Shown in pieces: positions 47,201 to 51,931 of a stretch of DNA of 64,000 nt. A program made the translations under genes and the position numbers. This stretch comes from Rhinopomastus cyanomelas (Eukaryota; Chordata; Aves; Bucerotiformes; Rhinopomastidae): the NCBI GenBank assembly GCA_013400115.1, contig VXBP01010258.1, positions 298,823-362,822 on the forward strand, in the 5' to 3' direction. Under the pieces are notes generated by a model. That model saw only the letters and a program-made list of their open reading frames with translations. It had not been told where the DNA came from and searched no databases. The stretch's first letter is position 1. The number at the start of each line of letters is the position of its first letter.

Positions 47201-47878
47201 GAGAGCATCAGGGATAAAGTCAGCTAAGAAATAACGAGCAGTTGTATTTGCTAATGAAATCAAATTGCAAAGGACTATCTGGGGAGGCATCAAAAAGGAA
47301 GCCATCAGAGAGGAAGATGAGAAAGAGCAAATGAACTTCTGGAACAACCTGTTGCTGCTTGGCAAAGTTGAGTCATTATGGACCTGGACACAGAAAAGTT
47401 CTCTCTCTTCCATGCAAACAAATGACATCTGTTGGAGAGATGGTTTCTGCTAGAAAGTCACAGACCACTCTTGGTGCTAACTGCAAAGCCCAGTGTGGGG
47501 AAGGGGTGTGTATGGGCACCACTAAGTCTCTTAAAACAACGTTAAGGAAGTTCTCAAGTTCTCTGTGTCACTAGTTTGCTGTAGCCTGTGAAACACAGAA
47601 GCAAAAACCACACACATCACCTACTTCTGCCTCGCCCAGAAGTGATGGTTTAAGGCTCCAGCTTTTGTGACAGATCTCATTTAGAAAATTTAATAACCTT
47701 ATTTTGGAATTTATCAGTAAAGGAACTTGCTCCTTCGCCTGTGCAGGGGGAGAAGTGCTCATTTTTCTGAGCATCCCTGCAAGCTTAAACTGAGCAGATG
47801 TCACGAGCACTTCAGTTTTGTCTCACTTACAGTTAGAAGGATGATCAGGAAGATGCAGCTGTGGATTGTTTTCTTCAT
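11031..47878 (-). CDS. CALCR: Calcitonin receptor, complete spliced coding sequence (12 exons)
   Basis: CALCR is a class B1 (secretin family) GPCR at the plasma membrane. It binds calcitonin and, with RAMPs, forms amylin receptors; it couples mainly to Gs and cAMP. The twelve exons (47831-47878, 41304-41457, 38782-38892, 36903-37015, 34271-34362, 29948-30074, 21932-22085, 19848-19908, 19670-19736, 16381-16599, 15273-15314, 11031-11252) total 1410 bases. All junctions join in phase to give 469 residues plus stop. I see a signal peptide and six ectodomain cysteines (54, 71, 80, 94, 111, 133). There are four N-glycosylation sequons (27, 72, 124, 129) and an ECL1-ECL2 cysteine pair (218/288). Seven hydrophobic segments and an intracellular tail follow. 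Every exon has GT-AG borders and nothing is broken. The position next to VPS50 matches mammals. Confidence 0.97.
11316..11486. repeat. Polypurine low-complexity tract with G4 motif
   Basis: The + strand is almost pure G/A for 170 bases. It begins with runs of four or more G separated by single A (11317-11345), which meets the pattern of a G-quadruplex, and continues as GAGAGG and GAAAGA repeats. One undetermined base is at 11453. The tract begins 64 bases upstream of the last CALCR coding exon, where the transcript would be C/U-rich. Confidence 0.93.
12110..12400 (-). mobile_element. Degraded CR1
   Basis: Antisense; the tail 'gttggaagggacatttaaga' is joined to the internal 'ggtctcccctcagcctcctc' and 'tccccaccagctctg' blocks. 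Confidence 0.8.
13220..13425 (+). mobile_element. Old CR1 fragment
   Basis: Sense copy: 'ccaggggaagttcagattg', 'ccatccctggagg' and 'ggacaagatgatcttgaagg'. The terminal octamer is lost. Confidence 0.75.
14049..14900. repeat. 23-bp minisatellite with 16-mer higher-order period
   Basis: About 37 tandem units of 23 bases, each close to 'ttggaaggaacaacccagca' plus ggg. Units carry marker variants (aaaaact, gtagag, ggacgg). The same ordered set of variants recurs 368 bases (16 units) later, for example starting at 14161 and 14529. The unit lacks stop codons, so several frames on both strands stay open for hundreds of bases; these are not genes. The unit resembles the CR1 tail 'ggattggaagggac' and the array is flanked by CR1 at 14901. 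Confidence 0.96.
14901..15078 (+). mobile_element. CR1 3' end bordering the minisatellite
   Basis: Sense copy beginning 'gtgacagagcactggaaggg' immediately after the last minisatellite unit and ending in 'gagtctatgattcc'. Confidence 0.92.
15273..15314 (-). CDS. CALCR: CALCR coding exon 11: 42-nt membrane segment 7 cassette
   Basis: This 42-base exon encodes exactly 14 residues (383-396), GLLVATIFCFFNGE, the core of membrane segment 7. It is in phase 0 at both ends, with TTCTCTTAG before it and GTAAGG after it. It corresponds to the mammalian exon whose skipping gives the CTR-delta-e13 receptor form, which lacks 14 residues of TM7 and signals poorly. The bird exon keeps the length and phase, so the same in-frame skip is possible here (inference). 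Confidence 0.95.
15533..15590 (-). mobile_element. CR1 3' tail
   Basis: Antisense: 'agaatcactagggattggaa' to 'catctagtccagcccc'. Confidence 0.85.
15690..15867 (+). mobile_element. CR1 3' end (older type)
   Basis: Sense: 'gaatgggttgcccaggaagg' through 'ggaactggatgaccccgtgg' and 'aactctatgac'. Confidence 0.85.
15868..15955 (+). mobile_element. CR1 3' tail (younger type)
   Basis: Sense; it starts abruptly at 'ttggtctaggtgatcctgct' against the previous copy and ends ATTCTGTGAT. Confidence 0.9.
16240..16358 (+). mobile_element. CR1 tail next to a CALCR splice donor
   Basis: Sense on + (antisense to CALCR): 'tggttggactagatgatctt' to 'ctatgattcc'. It ends 20 bases from the GT of the exon 10 donor (16379-16380). 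Confidence 0.85.
16381..16599 (-). CDS. CALCR: CALCR coding exon 10: TM5 to TM7 entry
   Basis: This exon encodes residues 310-382: the inner end of membrane segment 5 (VNFFFLLNIVRVLVTKL), the third intracellular loop (RDTHRAESN), segment 6 with its class B PLLG motif (ATLILVPLLGIQFVIIPW), the third outer loop and the start of segment 7 (IYDYIMHILMHYQ). These elements open on activation and contact Gs. It is phase 0 at both ends, 219 bases, with borders CTTCACAG and GTACGT. Length and residues agree with the vertebrate calcitonin receptor. Confidence 0.96.
16783..16832 (-). mobile_element. CR1-like tail fragment
   Basis: 'tatcacagtattaccaaggt' plus 'tggaagagacctcatagatc', antisense and only ~50 bases. 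Confidence 0.55.
16890..17152 (+). mobile_element. CR1 3' end (older type)
   Basis: Sense: 'tttaggtcagacatgggaaa', 'gagggtggtggatccctgg' and 'gttggactagatgacttctg', ending near 'attctgtgattgtatgat'. Confidence 0.88.
17393..17765 (+). mobile_element. Long CR1 3' region
   Basis: Sense: 'ctgatgagggagctggggct' through 'ggttggacttgatgatctca'. The remains of ORF2 (MRELGLLSLRKRRLRGNLIT) are readable at 17397-17480 and then break. Confidence 0.88.
18686..18842. repeat. 25-bp minisatellite
   Basis: About 6.3 copies of a 25-base unit, 'ttgggtgacacactgaggtg' followed by agggc. The first copies carry single-base changes; the last three are identical. Confidence 0.93.
18978..19160 (-). mobile_element. 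CR1 3' end
   Basis: Antisense young-type copy from 'catagaatcacagaatcatt' to 'gcagccccttccagtgacc'. Confidence 0.92.
19295..19380 (+). mobile_element. CR1 3' tail
   Basis: Sense: 'cctgctcgctgcaggggcgg', 'ttggactagatgtcctttaa', 'tctatgattcc'. Confidence 0.85.
19425..19660. repeat. AT-rich low-complexity block
   Basis: About 235 bases of nearly pure A/T, with many TATATA runs and short imperfect palindromes. It begins about 10 bases past the donor of CALCR exon 9. Confidence 0.92.
19670..19736 (-). CDS. CALCR: CALCR coding exon 9: ECL2 and TM5
   Basis: This exon encodes residues 288-309, CWMSVDTHLLYIVHGPVMAALL. C288 and W289 are the class B extracellular loop 2 'CW', with the cysteine pairing to C218, and the rest is most of membrane segment 5. 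The first base completes the Asn codon of exon 8 (NDN|CW). The acceptor CCCTCCAG lies at 19737-19744 and the donor GTAAGA begins at 19669. It is separated from exon 8 by only 111 bases. Confidence 0.95.
19848..19908 (-). CDS. CALCR: CALCR coding exon 8: end of TM4 and ECL2
   Basis: The 61-base exon encodes residues 268-286, FPLLPASIHAVARARYFND: the outer half of membrane segment 4 and the first part of extracellular loop 2. It begins with two bases of a split Gly codon (W-G|FPL) and ends with two bases of a split Asn codon. The borders are CATTTCAG and GTGAGT. The bird sequence has RARYFND where I recall RAVYFND in mammals. Confidence 0.94.
19976..20026 (+). mobile_element. CR1 3' tail
   Basis: Sense: 'ctagatgatccttcaaggtc' to GATTCTATG, ~50 bases. 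Confidence 0.8.
20208..20278 (-). mobile_element. CR1 3' tail
   Basis: Antisense: 'cacagaacattggggattgg' to 'catctagtccaatgcccctc'. Confidence 0.85.
20960..21282 (-). mobile_element. Internal CR1 region without the 3' end
   Basis: Antisense ORF2 portion. On the - strand, 21062-21277 reads MAMSQHRALVAKKTNGILGW and SREVLFPLCSALVRPHLEYV, the reverse-transcriptase C-terminal segment. The element's own tail is missing here. Confidence 0.88.
21287..21476 (+). repeat. Duplicated non-CR1 segment, left copy
   Basis: The 190 bases from 'ttttggtgttcctatagtta' to 'aaaaaagagtgaagggtggg' are nearly the same as 35973-36162. In both places they run into a CR1 at the same junction. Confidence 0.85.
21477..21795 (+). 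mobile_element. CR1 3' end attached to the duplicated segment
   Basis: Sense: 'gggtgggtgtcaggaggatg' to 'gttctgtgactctgcgattc'. Confidence 0.9.
21932..22085 (-). CDS. CALCR: CALCR coding exon 7: TM3 to TM4
   Basis: This exon encodes residues 216-266: VSCKVLQFFHQYMLGCNYFW and MLCEGIYLHTLIVVAVFAEE, then QRLHWYYLLGW. It covers membrane segment 3 with its conserved Cys218, the class B 'NYFWMLCEGIYLHTL' core, intracellular loop 2 and the first half of segment 4 with the invariant tryptophan. It starts in phase 0 after TTTAACAG and ends one base into a Gly codon before GTATGT. It is the best-conserved exon of the gene. Confidence 0.97.
22475..22702 (+). mobile_element. CR1 3' end (older type)
   Basis: Sense: 'ttttaaactagagcagagca' and 'catccctggaggcattcaag', ending near 'ttggttctgtg'. 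Confidence 0.85.
23378..23525 (+). mobile_element. CR1 3' end (older type)
   Basis: Sense: 'gccaggatgcccccttcctg', 'gtgttcaaggccaggctgga' and 'tctgtgactctatg'. Confidence 0.8.
23545..23690 (-). mobile_element. Internal CR1 fragment
   Basis: Antisense: 'cctctcgtcctactgctagt', 'ttcaggtagttgtaaagaac' and 'atcaaggtctcccctc'; no tail. Confidence 0.75.
24410..25055 (+). mobile_element. Long CR1 with an internal tail insertion
   Basis: Sense copy from 'ttctcctcccagtcttctct' to 'ccccatattctgtaattcta'. Bits of antisense tail ('catagaatcattagggattg' at 24794) lie inside it, so it is composite. Confidence 0.85.
25656..25750. repeat. 95-base local duplicate, copy A
   Basis: 'ccactagaataggagagcaa' to 'gagacgttactaatctgtc' recurs with changes at 26137-26230. 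The sequence does not resemble CR1. Confidence 0.75.
26137..26230. repeat. 95-base local duplicate, copy B
   Basis: Partner of 25656-25750, sharing 'cttttctggaag' and 'tattttaattactgagatgc', direct orientation, about 480 bases away. Confidence 0.75.
26895..26990 (+). mobile_element. CR1 3' tail (older type)
   Basis: Sense: 'gtggtttaggggtgaccttg', 'ggttggactcgatgatccca', 'gattctgtgatt'. Confidence 0.85.
27195..27430 (+). mobile_element. CR1 3' end
   Basis: Sense young-type copy from 'taggaggttccacatcaata' to 'tctatgattctgtgatt'. Confidence 0.92.
27612..27690 (-). mobile_element. CR1 fragment lacking its terminal bases
   Basis: Antisense: 'ccccctgccacagcagcatc' to 'caggcgggtcttaaacatc'. Confidence 0.8.
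29085..29432 (-). mobile_element. CR1 3' region
   Basis: Antisense: 'agatcatccagtccaaaccc' through 'gcagcctgttccagggctct' to 'tcagtctcctcttctccaag'. Confidence 0.88.
29948..30074 (-). CDS. CALCR: CALCR coding exon 6: ICL1 and TM2
   Basis: This exon encodes residues 174-215: SLSCQRITLHKNLFFSYVLN, then SMFTIAHLIAVVPNPGLVKR and DP. It spans intracellular loop 1, with the class B 'RITLHKNLF' motif, membrane segment 2 and extracellular loop 1. The first base completes the Lys codon of exon 5 and it ends in phase 0. The borders are TTTTTCAG and GTAAGT. Confidence 0.96.
31228..31895 (+). mobile_element. Longest single CR1 copy (about 670 bases)
   Basis: Sense copy including internal ORF2 ('aggaccaatagcatcctggg', reading RTNSILGWIR; 'gttcttctccccctctactc') down to 'ctagttattctatggttctg'. 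Frames 31264-31521 and 31606-31893 are its broken ORF2. Confidence 0.93.
32197..32278 (-). mobile_element. CR1 tail (older type)
   Basis: Antisense: 'ggaatcataaggttagaggg' to 'cagactgcctggagccctat'. Confidence 0.75.
32282..32372 (-). mobile_element. CR1 tail
   Basis: Antisense: 'tatcacagtaatgataaggt' to 'caagtccaacctaatattgc'. Confidence 0.75.
33018..33128 (-). mobile_element. CR1 3' tail
   Basis: Antisense: 'agaatcattagggattggaa' to 'aacacatccaggcgggttc'. It abuts an oppositely oriented copy. Confidence 0.92.
33133..33425 (+). mobile_element. CR1 3' end
   Basis: Sense: 'cacggatggagccaggtctt' to 'ctaatgattctac'. With 33018-33128 it forms a tail-out inverted pair. Confidence 0.92.
34271..34362 (-). 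CDS. CALCR: CALCR coding exon 5: TM1
   Basis: This exon encodes residues 143-172: MAFILYYMAIVGHALSITSL and LVSLVIFFYF. It is membrane segment 1, with the class B 'Y.(A/I)VG.(A/S)LS' pattern, and carries the first two bases of Lys173 at its end. It starts in phase 0 after ACTTGCAG and is followed by GTAAGT. The methionine at its start is internal, not a translation start. Confidence 0.96.
34545..34790 (+). mobile_element. CR1 interrupted by another CR1
   Basis: Sense: the left part 'gagcttgtggagtctccttc' stops at 'catctggat' (34612) and resumes at 'atgttcctgtgtgacc' (about 34708), ending 'cattctgtgatt'. The gap is filled by the antisense copy 34613-34707. Confidence 0.88.
34613..34707 (-). 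mobile_element. CR1 tail nested inside a CR1
   Basis: Antisense young tail from 'catagagtcatagaatcatt' to 'cacccagaccaagtc', inserted within the older sense copy. Confidence 0.88.
35195..35322 (+). mobile_element. Old CR1 fragment
   Basis: Sense: 'ccccatccctggaggttctt', 'atggtttaggggtgacctgg' and 'gttggacttgatgatcctaa'. Confidence 0.8.
35973..36162 (+). repeat. Duplicated non-CR1 segment, right copy
   Basis: Near-identical to 21287-21476 ('tgatgattaaataattgttg', 'aggattttctggattaatgg'). Confidence 0.85.
36163..36478 (+). mobile_element. CR1 3' end attached to the duplicated segment
   Basis: Sense: 'gggtgggtgtcaggaggatg' to 'agcgttctgtgatcccgtg'. Confidence 0.9.
36903..37015 (-). CDS. CALCR: CALCR coding exon 4: end of hormone-binding domain
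   Basis: This exon encodes residues 106-142: RASKYCDETGNWFRHPESNR, then TWSNYTLCNSFTSEKLK. It holds Cys111 and Cys133 of the three-disulphide ectodomain, the 'CDE.G.W..HP' motif of class B receptors and two N-glycosylation sequons (N124, N129). The linker SEKLK leads into segment 1. It starts with two bases completing Glu105 and ends in phase 0. The borders are TGCCACCAG and GTATGT. Confidence 0.96.
37110..37220 (-). mobile_element. CR1 3' tail
   Basis: Antisense: 'gattagggattggaagggac' to 'aacacatccaggcaggttcc'. Confidence 0.9.
37313..37410. repeat. T-rich low-complexity stretch
   Basis: Runs of 'tttggttt' and 'ttcttttcttttttcttc'. On the CALCR-sense strand it is A-rich. Confidence 0.85.
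37458..37555 (-). mobile_element. CR1 3' tail
   Basis: Antisense: 'cataggatcatggaatcatt' to 'tcacctagaccaagtcc'. Confidence 0.9.
38463..38522 (+). mobile_element. CR1 3' tail
   Basis: Sense: 'attggactagctgatcttta' to 'gttctgtgactctgtgg'. Confidence 0.85.
38782..38892 (-). CDS. CALCR: CALCR coding exon 3: core of hormone-binding domain
   Basis: This exon encodes residues 69-104 plus split codons at both ends: LFCNRTWDGWLCWDDTPAG, then RVTAQNCPDYFPDFDPT. It contains the class B signature 'CNRTWDGW.CWDDTPAG', Cys71, Cys80 and Cys94, the N72 sequon and the 'CP.YFPDFD' motif, all part of the peptide-binding fold. The acceptor is AATGCCCAG and the donor GTACAG. The conservation leaves no doubt about the family. 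Confidence 0.97.
39100..39270 (+). repeat. 57-bp tandem repeat, three copies
   Basis: Units start at 39100, 39157 and 39214. Each is 57 bases (19 codons) with one to a few changes and opens 'ggatcagagactaatggact'. The period is a multiple of three, so the relic CR1 frame stays open. Confidence 0.95.
39100..39655 (+). mobile_element. CR1 carrying a tandem expansion
   Basis: Sense copy from the tandem units through 'agaggagaccttattgccct' to 'tgatgattctgtgatgctg'. The frame 39049-39411 reads NGLENMSDEKRLRELGIF and TRKLRGDLIALYNSL, the decayed ORF2 end. Confidence 0.88.
40098..40178 (-). mobile_element. CR1 3' tail
   Basis: Antisense: 'cacagaatcatagaatcatg' to 'cagcaggatcacc'. Confidence 0.9.
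40195..40515 (-). mobile_element. CR1 tail plus internal region
   Basis: Antisense: 'gaatcactcagggttggaag', then 'ccccttgtcctatcactaga' to 'cttcttgaactgagcccatg'. Two fragments may be joined at about 40258. Confidence 0.85.
41304..41457 (-). CDS. CALCR: CALCR coding exon 2: mature N-terminus
   Basis: This exon encodes residues 17-67: the end of the signal peptide region and the start of the ectodomain, RLAPSLSSAVNYTDPTLEPV, then ATENSLIRQKIIDSQFKCYE and RMNRAPPYKQK. It holds Cys54 in the conserved '(Q/Y)(F/Y)KCY.RM' motif and the N27 sequon. It begins in phase 0 after GTGTACAG and ends one base into Gly68 before GTAAAG. The N-terminal third is poorly conserved, as expected for this receptor. 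Confidence 0.94.
41733..41804 (-). mobile_element. CR1 3' tail
   Basis: Antisense: 'agaatcacagaatcactagg' to 'cctgacacagcagga'. A second copy follows directly. Confidence 0.9.
41805..41892 (-). mobile_element. CR1 3' tail, tandem to the previous one
   Basis: Antisense: 'tcatagaatcattagggatt' to 'tcacctacaccaagtc', same orientation as 41733-41804. Confidence 0.9.
42535..42740. repeat. AT-rich degenerate tandem repeat
   Basis: Repeating 'taataaatatataa' and 'agataataaata' units of about 10-12 bases. On the - strand it gives long Tyr/Ile/Leu-rich frames with no gene meaning. Confidence 0.9.
42748..42884 (+). mobile_element. CR1 3' end
   Basis: Sense: 'catctccttcactggagatg' to 'gattctatgatt', followed by a T run. 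Confidence 0.92.
43283..43358 (+). mobile_element. CR1 3' tail
   Basis: Sense: 'gatgatcctgctgtgtcagg' to 'ctaatgattctatc'. Confidence 0.9.
44312..44402 (-). mobile_element. CR1 3' tail
   Basis: Antisense: 'catagaatcattagggactg' to 'cacctagaccaagtcac'. Confidence 0.9.
44430..44885 (+). mobile_element. CR1 3' region
   Basis: Sense: 'gacagagtggggcaacaaag' to 'aatgattctgtgaatctgtg'. Same subfamily as 39270-39655 ('tttacagctccctgaaagga'). Confidence 0.9.
45085..45225. repeat. AT-rich direct repeats
   Basis: 'aattaaattatctaattt' and 'ctcttaaattatctaatttc' recur four or five times with small gaps. Confidence 0.85.
45376..45475 (-). mobile_element. CR1 3' tail
   Basis: Antisense: 'cacagaatcacagagcatta' to 'gaccaagtcacagaggaac'. 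Confidence 0.9.
46219..46245 (-). repeat. Degenerate miR-489-like sequence beside the hairpin
   Basis: Read on the - strand, TGTGACATCACTGGCACGGC then TTGC resembles the mature miR-489 arm, sharing GTGACATCA and ACGGC(T)TGC, and lies 12 bases 3' of it. No matching 5p arm is obvious, so it may be a decayed tandem copy or a chance likeness. Confidence 0.5.
46246..46328 (-). ncRNA. MIR489: miR-489 precursor hairpin
   Basis: The sense strand of CALCR intron 1 contains the known vertebrate miR-489 locus. The mature 3p arm occupies 46257-46279. It begins AGTGACATCATATGTACGG and ends CTGC, which matches the chicken miR-489 sequence as I recall it. The 5p arm, about 46291-46325, reads GTCGTATGTATGACGTCATT. 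By hand it pairs with the 3p arm over 20 positions with one C-A mismatch, around a loop of about 10 bases. The mammalian miR-489 lies in the same host gene on the same strand, so it is likely processed from the CALCR primary transcript. Confidence 0.93.
46700..46746. repeat. (TTCC)n microsatellite
   Basis: About eleven TTCC units with one undetermined base at 46730, which marks an assembly ambiguity in copy number. Confidence 0.93.
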
Positions 47879-47918
47879 TGTGGAGTCTTCCTGGAGAGAC
47901 ACCTCGTAGCTGATGCTT
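47831..47918 (-). CDS. CALCR: CALCR coding exon 1: start codon and signal peptide
   Basis: The coding part is 47831-47878, starting at ATG 47878-47876 and giving MKKTIHSCIFLIILLT. That is a basic start followed by a hydrophobic core, a clear signal peptide for insertion of the receptor. The 40 bases from 47879 to 47918 are 5' untranslated. They begin right after TTCCCAG, so at least one further non-coding exon lies upstream. An A at -3 (CACAATG) gives a good start context, and no ATG precedes it in the exon. The donor is GTAAGT and the end is phase 0, fitting exon 2. Confidence 0.92.
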
Positions 47919-48002
47919 CTGGGAATCAAACAACAAAACAAAAGCAGTCTTAGGCTTTGTCTGTTAAGATAAGTTCATTTTCATTGCATATGAGCATCTT
48001 TT

Positions 48003-48165
48003 CATCCAGTCCAATCCCCCTGACACAGCAGCATCACCTAGACCAAGTTGCACAGGAACACATCCAGGTGGGTTTTAAACATCTCCAGAGAAGGAGACTC
48101 CACAAGTCACCTAGGCAGCCTGTTCCAGGGCTCTGTCACCCTCACTGGGAAGAGGTTCCTTCTGG
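48003..48165 (-). mobile_element. CR1 fragment without its terminal bases
   Basis: Antisense: 'catccagtccaatccccctg' to 'ctgggaagaggttccttctg'. Confidence 0.88.
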
Positions 48166-48440
48166 TTTACAAATGAAGTTCTACAGTAGATAACTGTGGT
48201 AACAGGGCAAAGTGAATCAGCAGCACAGAAATCTTGCTTCAGTGGGTTTATGAAACACACTGATGCGCGTGATTCAATTTCCTGCCAGTATATCTGTCCA
48301 GCTCCATTGCACTGCTCAGAAGCCATCACAGCCCCGTGCCAAAGCCTTTTGAAACAAGTCAAGGATGCAACCCTTAATGAAGAACCAGTCCTGCAGTCCC
48401 ACACAGAATCCTTTTGTTTGGAGACGTGGGATATAGACAA

Positions 48441-48880
48441 TTGGAAGTAGAATGGGACAGATCCTCAACCTTCACTGTAGGTCAGTTAATCCCACACATG
48501 GCAGAGCCATTGCTGCACACAGAGACCCATTTTTAATCCTAACCCTAAACCATTGGAAATGGGATTGAGCCTCAACCTTCACTGTAGGTCAGTTAATCCC
48601 ACACATGGCAGAGCCATTGCTGCACACAGAGACCCATTTTTAACCCTAACCCTAAACCATTGGAAATGGGATTGAGCCTCAACCTTCACTGTAGGTCAGT
48701 TAATCCCACACATGGCAGAGCCATTGCTGCACACAGAGACCCATTTTTAACCCTAACTCTAAACAATTGGAAATAGAATGGGACAGATCCTCAACCTTCA
48801 CTGTAGGTCAGTTAATCCCATGCACAGCAGTGCCATCACTGCACACAGAGAGCAGACTTTAATCTCAAGAGAAAATAACT
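48441..48880. repeat. 107-bp tandem repeat with telomere-like core
   Basis: Four units whose 'cctcaaccttcactgtaggt' blocks start at 48463, 48570, 48677 and about 48789, so the period is 107 (last 112). Each of the first three holds the telomere-like motif 'taaccctaaccctaaa' or a one-base variant. The last unit is more diverged. Confidence 0.94.
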
Positions 48881-49449
48881 GGGCTAACACACAATCCATA
48901 GAGTCTCCCTCCTTTAATTAAACTCCTAAACCCCTTTCATGCTAAATGTCTGGGGGTTCACCTTCTCACAAAATAATGGTGACACTACACATCCATCCCT
49001 TATTGCACAGGAGACAGAGATGTGAACAGGCAGAGGAAGGAATTGTACTGGTTTTATAGGAAACCAAAGCTTGGTAATGTGTGACAGCTACGAAATGCAA
49101 ATCAGTGTCAGGAGCTGGGCACCAGAGCAGGCTCCATGATCTCAGCAGTAGGAAAGCCTTTGTGCCAGGAATTGATTCTGGCAGAAATATGACCATCTAA
49201 TGCTACCTAACACACCCTTTGCTCTTCTAAATGTATTTTCACTTGCTTCCATTTTTACTGCTGCCTTTGAAATGCTACACTCTACCTCTGGTAGACCTCT
49301 GGCTATGACATTGGTACCTGATAAGCTTTGCCACGTTGGGAAATTATTGAAACTTATAAGTTCCTGCAGTCTTTTCCCTTCAAGAACTTGGCACTGTTCA
49401 CAAAAATAATGGCTAAGAAAAATGTTGTGTACAAACAGCTCAGGCATGT

Positions 49450-49560
49450 TTTTTTCGTGGCACTTGGTGCCATGGTCTAGCCTTGAGCTCTGTGGTAACA
49501 GGTTGGACTTGATGATCTATGGGGTCTCTTCCAACCTTGGTAATACTGTGATACTGTGAG
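49450..49560 (+). mobile_element. CR1-like tail (old)
   Basis: Sense: 'ggttggacttgatgatctat', 'ggggtctcttccaacc', ending 'actgtgatactgtgag'. Confidence 0.65.
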
Positions 49561-49597
49561 AACATTAGAAATAAGAGAATGGCTCCTTAACAGTTAT

Positions 49598-49745
49598 CAT
49601 AGAGTCATTAGAGGTTGGAAGGGACCTCGAAAGGTCATTTAGTCCAGTCCCCCTCCCAGAGCAGGATCACCCAGACCAAGTTGCACAGGAACACATCCAG
49701 ACGGGCTTTAAACATCTCCAGAGAACATCTCCACAACTCCCCTGG
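49598..49745 (-). mobile_element. CR1 3' end
   Basis: Antisense: 'catagagtcattagaggttg' to 'ccacaactcccctggg'. Confidence 0.9.
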
Positions 49746-50267
49746 GTCTGATTCAAACTAAAAATGCTTTTAGGGGCTGATGTGTACACATGTAGGTGTT
49801 CTACCCCAAACCAGGACATCAGGATGCACACAAAAAAACCACAGTAATTCAATGATGTGACTTCCTGAGATCAAGTTCCTCTCCAACAAGCTACCGGTAG
49901 ATCAGACGTGCAAGGAATGATCGCATTGTGTCACCAGACTGTTCTCCAAGGGTCCATCAATACTTTGTTTGTTGGTTACAGTAAAAAATGCTCATGTTGT
50001 TTTTCAGAGAGACTCCACAGCACAGAGGCTGGATTTCTAGAAAAGATTTCCAATACCCTTTGGAGCTGTTTTGAACTCAGCTTTTACTCATTGCTTTCAG
50101 CTGGCCTATTGTGTTCCTAGTGGAAACAATTTCCATCACAATCACATTTGCGGGAGCGTTGCAGGAGGGAAGGGCTAATAAAGATGCAATACTCCCAGTC
50201 TCCCAGCATTGACTCACAAGGTCTATTCTTTCAATATTTTACAGGTAACTCAAACAAATATAGAAAA

Positions 50268-50577
50268 ATCACAGAATCATAGAATCATTAGGGGTTGAAA
50301 GGGACCTTGAAGGTTCATCTAGTCCAATCCCCCTGATGGAGAAGGACCACCTAGACCAAGTCACACAGGAACACATCCAGGCGGGTTTTAAACATTTCCA
50401 GTGAAGGAGACTCCACAACCTCCCTGGGCAGCCTGTTCCAGGGCTCTGTCACCCTCACTGGGAAGAAGTTCCTTCTCATATTGATGTGGAACCTCCTGTG
50501 TTCCAGCTCACACCCATTGCCCCTCATCCTATCACTAGATGACACTGAGAAGAGCCTGGCTCCATCCTCCTGACACC
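50268..50577 (-). mobile_element. CR1 3' region
   Basis: Antisense, 310 bases: 'cacagaatcatagaatcatt' to 'ggctccatcctcctgacacc'. The - strand frame 50351-50611 is its ORF2 end. Confidence 0.93.
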
Positions 50578-50787
50578 AAAGGCATACATGACTTAACTCA
50601 GTGTTCTGCAATGAAAGGCATTTCTGTGTTTCCAGTTTTCCCCACAGGTCTATGGGACACAGGACAACACCATGGTCTTCAGGATTCAGTTGTAAATCTC
50701 ATAGGAAGTTGTCTCCAGAAAGCCCAGGCAAAGCCTGACTTACAATTAATGACTGTCTCACTCATTTGAACTTGTGATACAGAACTA

Positions 50788-50856
50788 TGGAATCATTAGT
50801 GATTGGAAGGGACCTCGAAAGATCATCTAGTCCAATCCCCTGATACAGCAGGATCA
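50788..50856 (-). mobile_element. CR1 3' tail
   Basis: Antisense: 'ggaatcattagtgattggaa' to 'ccctgatacagcagga'. Confidence 0.88.
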
Positions 50857-50934
50857 TAGAATCACAGAATCATTAGGGATTGGAAGGGACCTCAAAAGAT
50901 GATTTAGTCCAATCCCCCTGCCACAGCAGGATCT
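50857..50934 (-). mobile_element. CR1 3' tail, tandem to the previous one
   Basis: Antisense: 'atagaatcacagaatcatta' to 'ccccctgccacagcaggatc'. Confidence 0.9.
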
Positions 50935-51931
50935 GGATAATATTTCTAGGACAGCTGCATCACACAGGCTACTGATTCAAAGGATCTAATTCCTCCAGTC
51001 AGTCTTCCTTCAGTGATTGGGATAGTGAAGAGCAGGACAAGAGAAGTGAGGAGTCAGGAAAGGCTCCTGAAGGTCATAGGGGACAGCTTTACCAGGAGTT
51101 TGACCCAGTTTCTTCAGGCCTTGTCTCAGAGTCAGCGGTGCATAGTGCACATCGGTATCAGAAATGTGCCCCCCATCCTCATCTCTAGGGAGAAGTGCTT
51201 TTCTTTTATCCTGCTAGAACTTAATTAGGTGAATTAGAATCTTCTGGCACATCAAGTTAGCAGTAGTGTTTCATCTGTAATTGGCTCCATCTCAGGAGAA
51301 TTGTGGGACCCCAGTAAGCTAAAGGAATCATCTTCACACTTGCTAACCAGCATGCAGAAAGCTGAACCACCCCACCAAGAGTTACTCAGACCCTGCTAAC
51401 CTCCTCTCACGTTTCTTAGTCTTTATTTTCCTCTTCAAGTCCAACTTTTGTAAATTTGCTTGATGTCAAAAAGTTGTGACGAGTGGAAGGGAAACACTGC
51501 GAAGTGGCAGCTGGGCTCCAGAGAACAGCAACACTTGTCCTGGAGTCATCTGCCGCGTCGCATGAAGCAGTCAAGTGTTCTCCTAGGAGCCCCTGGCTCT
51601 GCCTAGCTTTGGGTATATTTGTTGTGAAGTAAACAAGAGAACATATGTTATGATGCTGAATAGCAGCAGCTCCTGGTCGAACGGGCTGTGCTGGAACACT
51701 CTTGTGATTTGTGTGCTCTTGCACGTGAGACTGAGGTGCGGGGTGATGCCTGCAGTGTTTGCCAGGGGTGCTGGAAGACCAGGCTGTGTAGAATTTATAT
51801 GAGCAGAGTGTTTGCCTCAGAGCACCTGGGAGCAGGTCTCTGTTTGCTTACCACAGTAAAAGACAAATTGGAAATAAAAGGACGTTAATTTCAATTATGG
51901 CTGGATTGAACAACAGTAAGTCCCAAGACAT

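Larger units (their letters stand above)
41458..47830 (-). other. CALCR coding intron 1
   Basis: 6.4 kb. It hosts the miR-489 hairpin near 46246-46328, CR1 copies at 41732-41885, 42750, 43283, 44312-44885 and 45375, AT-rich tandem blocks at 42535-42740 and 45085-45225 and a TTCC microsatellite at 46700-46746. I find no coding exon. Confidence 0.85.

Noticed and set aside
51013..51228. 71-codon + strand frame with GDSFTRSLTQ and VHIGIRNV, faintly like an SGNH-hydrolase/CR1 ORF1 esterase segment
   Set aside because: The likeness is too short and degraded and no catalytic set is visible. At most it is a transposon relic.
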